This document shows positions 1-5,086 of a stretch of 9,080 nt of DNA, one piece after another. Source of the stretch: Spirochaetaceae bacterium (GTDB taxonomy: Bacteria; Spirochaetota; Spirochaetia; Treponematales; Breznakiellaceae). The stretch covers positions 1 to 9,080 of the forward strand of contig JAIRMP010000200.1 in the NCBI GenBank assembly GCA_031258615.1. Reading direction: 5' to 3'. Position numbers and translations under genes: made by a program. The notes under the pieces are model-generated. The model was not told the origin of the DNA. It ran no database searches and saw nothing but the letters and a program-made list of their open reading frames with translations. Every line of letters starts with the position of its first letter. The first letter of the stretch is position 1.

Positions 1-948
1 GCTGCGCTGCGAAGGACGCTTGCGGCGCTGAAGGAGGGCGAAATCGTTTCCCGGCCCAATCAGGGCTTGCCGCAAAAGGAGAAGAGCGCGGTCAAGACCG
101 CCGGGAATTGGCTGGACGAAGGGATCAAACTCGCTTCGCAAAGCAGGTTTAACGAGGCGGTAGAAGCGTTCACGCAGGCGCTGAAACTCGATTCCGGTTT
201 AAGCGCGGCCTATGCTCTGCGGGGCAGGGCCTTGTTCGCCAGCGTGTCTTATGTAACTGGCATGGGTGAGAATTTCAGCGGCGTTAGTACACTGTCAACT
301 GGGGGCGCCGTGGTTTCCGGAGAAAAGAAGGCGGTGTACGACCGCGCCATAGCGGACTTTACCCAGGCCCTGCGGCTCGACCCGAATAATGCGGAGGTGT
401 ATAGAGAGCGGGGCAATGCGTATTCCGACAAAGGGGACTACGACCACGCCATAGCGGACTACAACCAGGCCCTGCGGCTCGACCCGGATAATGATGCGGC
501 GTATAACAGCCGGGGCGGTGCGTATTCCGACAAAGGGGACTACGACCGCGCCATAGCGGACTACAATGAGGCTCTGTGGCTCGATCCGAATAATGCGGCG
601 GTGTATTACAACCGGGGCAATGCGTATTCCGACAAAGGGGACTACGACCGGGCCATCGCGGACTATACCCAGGCCCTGCGGCTCGACCCGAATGATGCGG
701 TGACGTATAGAGGCCGGGGCGCTGCGTATGGGAAAAAAGGGGACAACGACCGGGCCATAGCGGACTTTACCCAGGCCCTGCGGCTCGACCCCAATGATGC
801 GGCGGCGTATTACAACCGGGGCCTTGCGTATAGGAAAAAAGGGGACTACGACCGCGCCCGCACGGACTGGCAAAAGGCGTTGCAGCTTGATCCCAATGAC
901 GCCAATGCGCGGAAAAATCTTGAAGTCCTGCGAGACATGGGGTATTGA
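1..948 (+). CDS. TPR-repeat protein, 5'-partial (start lies outside the window)
   Basis: The reading frame is open from base 1 to the TGA at 946-948 (315 codons). A TTG at 67 could be a start, but no ribosome binding site precedes it and the upstream codons read as ordinary protein (ALRRTLAALKEGEIVSRPNQ), so I treat the gene as entering from the left. The protein is almost entirely tetratricopeptide repeats: about seven 34-residue units ending in a cap (ARKNLEVLRDMGY). The second unit is interrupted between its two helices by roughly 30 Gly/Ser/Val-rich residues (about nt 235-333). From nt 340 the DNA repeats every 102 bases (340, 442, 544, 646, 748, 850) with near-identical codons, a sign of recent duplication or gene conversion. 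TPR arrays usually act as protein-binding scaffolds; the partner is unknown. No catalytic domain is visible, but one could lie upstream. Its closest relative here is the next gene. Confidence 0.85.
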   Translation, partial: AALRRTLAALKEGEIVSRPNQGLPQKEKSAVKTAGNWLDEGIKLASQSRFNEAVEAFTQALKLDSGLSAAYALRGRALFASVSYVTGMGENFSGVSTLSTGGAVVSGEKKAVYDRAIADFTQALRLDPNNAEVYRERGNAYSDKGDYDHAIADYNQALRLDPDNDAAYNSRGGAYSDKGDYDRAIADYNEALWLDPNNAAVYYNRGNAYSDKGDYDRAIADYTQALRLDPNDAVTYRGRGAAYGKKGDNDRAIADFTQALRLDPNDAAAYYNRGLAYRKKGDYDRARTDWQKALQLDPNDANARKNLEVLRDMGY

Positions 949-1116
949 AAGGAGTACGCGCAGCGCCGAAGCAATCGTGGCAAGCGCGAGGCGCTTGGGC
1001 AAAGGCGCAGCCTTTGCCTTGGAGTTTGCGCCACAAGCCGCGAAGCGGCTTACCGCCCCGCTTGTCGAGCCTCCTCGCATGGATTGTTTCGCACACTGCG
1101 GGCGCTCGCAATGACG
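937..1116. repeat. Hairpin-rich intergenic repeat block, copy 1
   Basis: The block starts around the stop codon of the first TPR gene; 18 bases (937-954) are identical to 2032-2049 at the end of the second. CGAAGCAATC (967-976) and GATTGTTTCG (1082-1091) form imperfect inverted ends. Between them are three perfect hairpins: CAAGCGC/GCGCTTG (981-987 with 991-997), GGCAAAGGC/GCCTTTGCC (998-1006 with 1010-1018) and AAGCCGC/GCGGCTT (1035-1041 with 1045-1051). A 31-base segment (1056-1086) is identical to 2134-2164. The right end, CTCGCAATGACG, resembles the widespread ATTGCGAGC-type palindromic repeats of many bacterial chromosomes (from memory). It is not followed by a T-run, so it is not a standard terminator. 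Confidence 0.7.
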
Positions 1117-1239
1117 GGGGCTGGTTGATAGGCAGTCAGCCCTAACGGAATGGCGGCAGGTGAATGTACTGGAGCAACATTCAAGAATACCGGTTCCAAC
1201 AGACAGGACTGTGGAACATATACATAGGAGAACAGTACC
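1117..1239 (+). promoter_or_regulatory. Leader of the second TPR gene with two stem-loops and ribosome binding site
   Basis: Two inverted repeats lie in the leader: TGAATGT/ACATTCA (1161-1167 with 1177-1183), and GTTCCA plus CAG pairing with CTG plus TGGAAC (1193-1202 with 1209-1217, one bulged A, loop ACAGGA). The second ends nine bases before AGGAG (1226-1230), the ribosome binding site for the ATG at 1240. I found no convincing -35/-10 pair. The hairpins could affect translation of the TPR gene, but that is inference. Confidence 0.35.
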
Positions 1240-2043
1240 ATGAGGACTCTAATGAAAAAAGGTTTATTATGCGCGGTTTTGGCCGCGATGACTACGATAG
1301 CCGCCTTTGCCCAGAGCGATACCAGAGGCGTTGATCAGGAGATAGCAAAGTACACCGAGGCGATACGGCTCGACCCGAATAATGCGGCGGCGTATTTAAC
1401 CCGGGGCATTGTGTATTACAGAAAAGGGGATAACGACCGCGCCATCGCGGACTTTACCCAGGCCCTGCGGCTTGACCCGAATCTTGTGGAGGCGTATTTA
1501 GACCGGGGCATTGTGTATTACAGAAAAGGGGACAACGACCGATGTATAGCGGACTACACCCAGGCCCTGCGGCTCAACCCGAATGATGCGGTGGCGTATT
1601 ACAACCGGGGCGTTGCGTATGACGACAAAGGAGACAAGGACCGGGCCATAGCGGACTACACCCAGGCCCTGCGGCTCGGCCCCAATGATGCGGCGGCGTA
1701 TTACAACCGGGGCGTTGCGTATTTCGACAAAGGAGACAAGGACCGGGCCATAGCGGACTTTACCCAGGCCCTGCGGCTCGACCCCAATTTTGCGGCGGCG
1801 TATTACAACCGGGGCCATGCGTATGGCAGAAAAGGGGATATCGACCGGGCCATAGCAGACCTTACCCAGGCCCTGCGGCTCAACCCGAATCTTGCGGCGG
1901 CGTATAGGGTACGGGGCAATGCGTATAGCCAAAAAGGGGATTTTACCCGCGCCCGCGCGGACTGGGAGAAGGCGCTACAGCTTGATCCCAATAACGCCAG
2001 TGCGCGGAATAATCTTGAAGTCCTGCGGAGTATGGGGTATTGA
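1240..2043 (+). CDS. Secreted or periplasmic TPR-repeat protein
   Basis: A 267-residue protein. It opens with a Sec signal peptide: basic MRTLMKKG, a hydrophobic stretch to about residue 20, and a likely signal peptidase I site after AFA (about residue 25, before QSDTRG). The only Cys there follows the basic residues directly and is not a lipobox. The mature part is half a TPR (VDQEIAKYTEAIRLDPN), six full 34-residue units and a C-cap ARNNLEVLRSMGY nearly identical to that of the preceding gene. At DNA level the units recur every 102 bases (1435, 1537, 1639, 1741, 1843, 1945). The start at 1240 has AGGAG nine bases upstream; ATG 1252 (residue 5) is possible, with the GAGG at 1242-1245 serving it, and would keep the signal peptide. 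The likely role is a scaffold for protein contacts outside the cytoplasm; the partner is unknown. It is paralogous to the upstream gene. Confidence 0.88.
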   Translation: MRTLMKKGLLCAVLAAMTTIAAFAQSDTRGVDQEIAKYTEAIRLDPNNAAAYLTRGIVYYRKGDNDRAIADFTQALRLDPNLVEAYLDRGIVYYRKGDNDRCIADYTQALRLNPNDAVAYYNRGVAYDDKGDKDRAIADYTQALRLGPNDAAAYYNRGVAYFDKGDKDRAIADFTQALRLDPNFAAAYYNRGHAYGRKGDIDRAIADLTQALRLNPNLAAAYRVRGNAYSQKGDFTRARADWEKALQLDPNNASARNNLEVLRSMGY

Positions 2044-2196
2044 AAGGAGGGCGCTACGCCGAAGCAATCGTGCAAGCGCTTCGCGCTTGCATAGGAGTTT
2101 GCGCCGCCGCAAGGCGGCTTACCGCAAACTCCACCCCGCTTGTCGAGCCTCCTCGCATGGATTGCTTCGCGCCCTCACCGGGCGCTCGCAATGACG
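2032..2196. repeat. Hairpin-rich intergenic repeat block, copy 2
   Basis: The block follows the second TPR stop codon just as copy 1 follows the first. The ends CGAAGCAATC (2060-2069) and GATTGCTTCG (2160-2169) are perfect 10-bp inverted repeats. Inside are TGCAAGCGC/GCGCTTGCA (2071-2079 with 2083-2091, loop TTC) and a nested hairpin. The nested one has outer stem GGAGTTTGCG/CGCAAACTCC (2094-2103 with 2123-2132) and inner stem CCGCC/GGCGG (2104-2108 with 2113-2117, GCAA loop). The right end is an imperfect hairpin: ATTGC and GCGCCC pairing with GGGCGC and GCAAT (2161-2192, loop TCACC). No T-run follows any stem. A MITE- or REP-like mobile repeat is the best known comparison. Confidence 0.7.
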
Positions 2197-2368
2197 TGCA
2201 AGCGCTTCGCGCTTGCATAGGAGTTTGCGCCGCCAGCCTAGCGGCTGGCTCAACGCTGACGCGTTGAGCTCCGGAGTTTCGGGGCAAGCGCGGGGCGCTT
2301 GCTTATCCCGAAACTCCAAGCCTGCTCCCCGGCGCCGCCTAGCTGCTGGCTTACCGCAAACTCCACCC
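2197..2368. repeat. Branched hairpin array continuing copy 2
   Basis: Bases 2197-2234 repeat 2071-2108 exactly (38 bp). The GGAGTTTGCG at 2220-2229 has no local partner but pairs perfectly with CGCAAACTCC at 2355-2364. That outer stem encloses three hairpins: GCCAGCC/GGCTGGC (2232-2238 with 2243-2249), CTCAACGC/GCGTTGAG (2249-2256 with 2261-2268, sharing one base with the first), and GGAGTTTCGGG/CCCGAAACTCC (2273-2283 with 2307-2317). The last contains GCAAGCGC/GCGCTTGC (2284-2291 with 2295-2302). The closing 21 bases (2348-2368) equal 2116-2136 of copy 2. No open reading frame here looks coding. Confidence 0.65.
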
Positions 2369-2369
2369 T

Positions 2370-2446
2370 CCTTGTAAAGCGGATGACAAGGACAACTCCT
2401 AACCCGTTATCTTTCACGCTTAGCGAATAACAAGGATGACTCCTAA
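2370..2446. repeat. Imperfect 17-bp direct repeat in the non-coding gap
   Basis: ACAAGGACAACTCCTAA (2386-2402) and ACAAGGATGACTCCTAA (2430-2446) differ at two positions and start 44 bases apart. GTTAT/ATAAC (2406-2410 with 2427-2431) flanks the spacer, and CCTTGT/ACAAGG (2370-2375 with 2386-2391) overlaps the first copy. It is part of the 670-base stretch without a gene between the second TPR gene and glpK. I cannot assign a function. Confidence 0.4.
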
Positions 2447-2454
2447 GCTATTGG

Positions 2455-2532
2455 CGTATGTTTGGTGCAGGCTGGCCTGCCGTATGTTTGGTGCAGGCTG
2501 GCCTGCCGTATGTTTGGTGCAGGCTGGCCTGC
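2455..2532. repeat. Three perfect 26-bp tandem repeats
   Basis: Units at 2455-2480, 2481-2506 and 2507-2532 are identical. Each begins CGTATGTTTGGT and ends with the inverted repeat GCAGGC-TG-GCCTGC. A short run of CTGC tetranucleotides (about 2529-2542) follows. The 26-base unit is not a multiple of three and no coding frame is plausible. The array ends about 42 bases before the -35 box of the glpK promoter, so copy number could vary between strains and alter upstream promoter geometry; this is inference. Confidence 0.9.
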
Positions 2533-2574
2533 CTGCCTGCCTGGGGTCGTGTGGCCGCCCGAAATGCATTCCGC

Positions 2575-2603
2575 TTGACGGCTAAAATCAGGCATAGTAT
2601 ACT
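2575..2603 (+). promoter_or_regulatory. Sigma-70 promoter of glpKF
   Basis: TTGACG (2575-2580) and TATACT (2598-2603) are separated by exactly 17 bases and each differs from consensus at one position. Transcription would start near 2610, giving a leader of about 104 bases. The -10 box lies in the 10-bp palindrome TAGTATACTA (2595-2604), which could be part of a repressor site, though so short a palindrome may be chance. Confidence 0.7.
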
Positions 2604-2609
2604 AATCAT

Positions 2610-2713
2610 CGTATAGAAACCAAAGCAGGCCATTTGCCGGCAGGATGCTGTGTTTTCTAACCGTGGCTTATGCCGCGGCAAGTTCCAAATTCATTTATAA
2701 TAGGAGACGTACT
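2610..2713 (+). other. glpK 5' leader with ribosome binding site
   Basis: This stretch between the predicted transcription start and the glpK ATG contains the palindrome TGCCGCGGCA (2670-2679) and a strong TAGGAG (2701-2706) seven bases before the start. The glpK frame is open back to an ATG at 2645, but that start has no comparable ribosome binding site and would add 23 residues unlike any glycerol kinase. I recognise no riboswitch. Confidence 0.5.
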
Positions 2714-4204
2714 ATGGCAAAGTATCTGGTTGCCCTTGATCAGGGCACAACAAGTTCCCGTTGCATCATTTTTGACAAGCAAGGCAACATTGTTAGCGTT
2801 GCGCAGCAGGAATTCACCCAAATTTTCCCCAAGCCGGGATGGGTTGAGCATGATCCGATGGAAATCTGGGGCTCTCAATCGGGCGTCATGGCCGCCGCCA
2901 TCGCGAAGTCAGGCATCAGCGTGAACGATATAGCGGCGATAGGCATCACGAACCAGCGTGAAACTACGGTTGTATGGGATCGCAAGACGGGGAAACCTGT
3001 GTACAACGCTATTGTCTGGCAATGCCGGCGTACAGCGGAGTACTGCGACACCCTCAAGGCAAAGGGTTTTGATAAGAAAATAAAAGACAAAACAGGCCTT
3101 GTTGTTGACGCCTATTTCTCCGGGACGAAGGTCCGCTGGATACTGGAAAACGTTCCAGGCGCGCGGGAAAAGGCGGAGAAAGGCGAACTGGTGTTTGGCA
3201 ACATAGACACATGGCTGGTCTGGCAGCTTACCAAGGGTAAGGTTCACGCTACGGACTACAGCAACGCTTCCCGCACTATGCTGTTCAACATCCACACCCT
3301 TCAATGGGACGAGGAAATCCTGAAAGAACTCGGCATCCCCAAATCCATGCTTCCTGAGGCAAAACCCTCAAGCGGCGTATTCGGGGAAACGGAGGTTGAC
3401 GGCAAGCAGATACCGATAGCGGGCATCGCCGGCGACCAGCAGGCGGCCCTCTTCGGGCAGTGCTGCTTCGAAACCGGTATGGCTAAAAACACGTACGGAA
3501 CCGGCTGCTTCATCCTGATGAACACGGGAGAGAAAGCGGTGGAGAGCAAGAACGGCCTTCTTACGACGATAGGCTGGGGCTTGAACGGCAAAGTGACGTA
3601 CGCTTTGGAAGGAAGCGTTTTTGTAGCGGGATCGGCGATACAGTGGCTGCGGGATGGCCTTAAAATTATTGACGACGCGGCTGTCACCGAACACTATTGT
3701 AAAAAAGTTCCCGACACAGGCGGCGTGTACGTGGTTCCGGCCTTTGTCGGGCTGGGCGCTCCGTACTGGGATCAGTACGCGCGCGGTACCATAGTCGGGC
3801 TTACCCGCGGGACTTCGAAGGCTCACTTTATCCGGGCGACAGTCGAGTCGCTGGCGTACCAGAGCGCGGATGTCATTACGGCGATGGGGCTTGACGCGGG
3901 AACCGCCGTCAAGGCTGTTCGCGTGGACGGCGGCGCGTGCGCAAACGACTTCCTTATGCAATTCCAGGCGGATGTTCTTGGAACGGACGTTATCCGTCCC
4001 AAGGTCATAGAGACTACCGCGCAGGGCGCGGCCTACCTTGCCGGTCTTGCTGTCGGTTACTACAAGGATCAGGCGGACATCCTACAGAACGTGGCGGTCG
4101 ATAAAACTTTCAAATCGGCTATGGAAAGTGATGTGCGTAAAAAGCTTCTTGCCGGATGGAAAGAAGCGGTCAACCGTTCCCTCGGTTGGGAAAAAAATAA
4201 ATAG
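2714..4204 (+). CDS. glpK: Glycerol kinase
   Basis: Cytoplasmic ATP-dependent enzyme that turns glycerol into sn-glycerol-3-phosphate, trapping it in the cell. At 496 residues it matches the family (about 500) and is collinear with E. coli GlpK. FGGY-kinase landmarks are the phosphate-binding DQGTTSSR (residues 9-16), ITNQRETT with R82 and E83 contacting glycerol, W102 in IVWQCRRT, Y134 in the YFSGTK segment, GIAGDQQAALFGQ with the catalytic Asp, NTYGTGCF, and VDGGACANDFLMQFQAD near the C-terminus. The start at 2714 is fixed by TAGGAG seven bases upstream. The loop before GIAGDQ (GVFGETEVDGKQIPIA) has no His like the one phosphorylated by HPr in some Gram-positive kinases, so that control is probably absent (inference). 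glpF follows after 15 bases, so the two are co-transcribed. Confidence 0.97.
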   Translation: MAKYLVALDQGTTSSRCIIFDKQGNIVSVAQQEFTQIFPKPGWVEHDPMEIWGSQSGVMAAAIAKSGISVNDIAAIGITNQRETTVVWDRKTGKPVYNAIVWQCRRTAEYCDTLKAKGFDKKIKDKTGLVVDAYFSGTKVRWILENVPGAREKAEKGELVFGNIDTWLVWQLTKGKVHATDYSNASRTMLFNIHTLQWDEEILKELGIPKSMLPEAKPSSGVFGETEVDGKQIPIAGIAGDQQAALFGQCCFETGMAKNTYGTGCFILMNTGEKAVESKNGLLTTIGWGLNGKVTYALEGSVFVAGSAIQWLRDGLKIIDDAAVTEHYCKKVPDTGGVYVVPAFVGLGAPYWDQYARGTIVGLTRGTSKAHFIRATVESLAYQSADVITAMGLDAGTAVKAVRVDGGACANDFLMQFQADVLGTDVIRPKVIETTAQGAAYLAGLAVGYYKDQADILQNVAVDKTFKSAMESDVRKKLLAGWKEAVNRSLGWEKNK

Positions 4205-4219
4205 TTTTAGGAGGATATT

Positions 4220-4933
4220 ATGAATCCATATTTAGCGGAATTTATTGGAACAGGCATTTTGATCTTACTGGGAGACGCCGTTGTAGCAAACGTGATTCTT
4301 AACAAGACAAAGGGAAACGGAGGCGGCTGGGTAGTTATCACCATGGGTTGGGCGCTTGCGGTCTTTGTGCCGGCGACCATCTTTGGTCTGGCTTCGGGCG
4401 CTCATTTTAACCCGGCGCTTACACTTGCCATCGCGGTGAATGGGGACCTGCCTTGGGCGCAGGTTCCAGGTTACATACTTTGCCAGTTTGCCGGCGCCTT
4501 TGTCGGCGCTTTCCTCGTGTGGCTGATGTACAAGAACCACTTCGACGAGACCCCCGATCAGGGAACCCAGTTGGGCGTATTTTCGACAGGGCCGGCGATC
4601 CGTGATACGGTATCGAATCTTATCAGCGAGATTATAGGCACCTTCATCCTGGTATTCGCGCTTCTCGCCTGCCAGGCCGATGCGGCAACAAAGGCCGGCA
4701 ACTTCTATGTATGGGCCGTAATCTGCACAATCGGTATGAGCCTTGGCGGTACGACAGGTTACGCGATCAACCCGGCCCGCGACCTTGGCCCACGTATCGC
4801 GCACGCGGTACTCCCGATCAAGGGTAAGGGCAGCTCGGACTGGGGCTATGCGTGGATTCCGGTTATTGGCCCGGTAATCGGCGCCATTCTCGGCGGAATC
4901 ACGGCGCAGGCGGTAATACCCTTTATCTCTTAA
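4220..4933 (+). CDS. glpF: Glycerol uptake facilitator (aquaglyceroporin)
   Basis: Inner-membrane channel for passive glycerol entry, a MIP-family protein of 237 residues with about six hydrophobic segments. Both NPA half-helix motifs are present: GAHFNPALT (N64-A66) and AINPARDLGPR (N184-A186, with R187 and D188 following). The Asp after NPAR is typical of glycerol-conducting rather than water-only channels. The C-terminal segment GTTGYAINPARDLGPRIAHA and the following GKGSS...YAWIPVIGP closely resemble Firmicutes GlpF such as that of B. subtilis (from memory). At the position of E. coli GlpF Trp48 the sequence reads TMGW, so the selectivity filter probably has Met there (my alignment). AGGAGG (4209-4214) lies five bases before the ATG. 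It sits 15 bases behind glpK and ends just before a terminator. Confidence 0.95.
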   Translation: MNPYLAEFIGTGILILLGDAVVANVILNKTKGNGGGWVVITMGWALAVFVPATIFGLASGAHFNPALTLAIAVNGDLPWAQVPGYILCQFAGAFVGAFLVWLMYKNHFDETPDQGTQLGVFSTGPAIRDTVSNLISEIIGTFILVFALLACQADAATKAGNFYVWAVICTIGMSLGGTTGYAINPARDLGPRIAHAVLPIKGKGSSDWGYAWIPVIGPVIGAILGGITAQAVIPFIS

Positions 4934-4952
4934 AAATTTCCATAAATGAATC

Positions 4953-5007
4953 CCTCGCCCCAAACAAATTGCGCGCAAACAGTTTGGGGCGGGGTCCTTT
5001 GTATTTT
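4953..5007 (+). terminator. Rho-independent terminator after glpF
   Basis: CCTCGCCCCAAAC (4953-4965) pairs with GTTTGGGGCGGGG (4982-4994) over 13 base pairs with one G-U pair. Two T-rich runs follow (TCCTTTGTATTTTTTG, then TTAGTTTTTTG). The 16-base loop contains the palindrome TTGCGCGCAA (4969-4978). It begins 19 bases after the glpF stop and should end most glpKF transcripts, leaving the downstream genes dependent on read-through or their own promoter. Confidence 0.85.
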
Positions 5008-5018
5008 TTGTTAGTTTT

Positions 5019-5080
5019 TTGTTATAGACTTAGCTGTTAAGATCGCCCATGTACGGGCGTTGTAATATCTCTTTTTAGGT
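5019..5080 (+). promoter_or_regulatory. Upstream region of the GlpA-like gene: small hairpin and weak ribosome binding site
   Basis: After the terminator there is a short hairpin CGCCC/GGGCG (5044-5048 with 5055-5059) and an AT-rich TAATAT (5063-5068). A weak AGGT (5077-5080) lies six bases before the TTG start at 5087. TTGTTA occurs at 5019-5024, but no -10 box lies at proper spacing, so I cannot name a promoter. The hairpin could be an operator half or a leader structure. Confidence 0.25.
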
Positions 5081-5086
5081 ACCACT

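Noticed and set aside
295..1080. Long minus-strand open frame opposite the first TPR gene (261 codons), and a similar one at 1498-1932
   Set aside because: It is antisense to the TPR repeats. Its regular VVVPF.IRIAP pattern is simply the reverse complement of the 102-bp repeat, and no start signals are present.
2273..2317. Rho-independent terminator after the second TPR gene
   Set aside because: The stem is long and GC-rich, but it is followed by AAGCCTGCTCC rather than a T-run.
2060..2364. CRISPR array
   Set aside because: The repeats are few, unevenly spaced and strongly palindromic throughout. There are no regular unique spacers and no cas genes.
2220..2364. tRNA-like cloverleaf
   Set aside because: It is about twice the length of a tRNA and has no T-arm GTTCRA motif, anticodon arm geometry or CCA end.
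2448..2681. Minus-strand open frame across the 26-bp tandem repeats
   Set aside because: The repeated peptide comes from the tandem DNA repeat read through shifting frames, and the frame also overlaps the glpK promoter and leader.
2645..2713. Earlier in-frame ATG for glpK adding 23 residues
   Set aside because: It has no good ribosome binding site, the extension is unlike the GlpK family, and TAGGAG sits ideally for the ATG at 2714.
4265..4978. 237-codon minus-strand open frame opposite glpF
   Set aside because: It lies over a clearly real aquaporin gene and its translation has no recognisable domain. It also runs through the glpF terminator.
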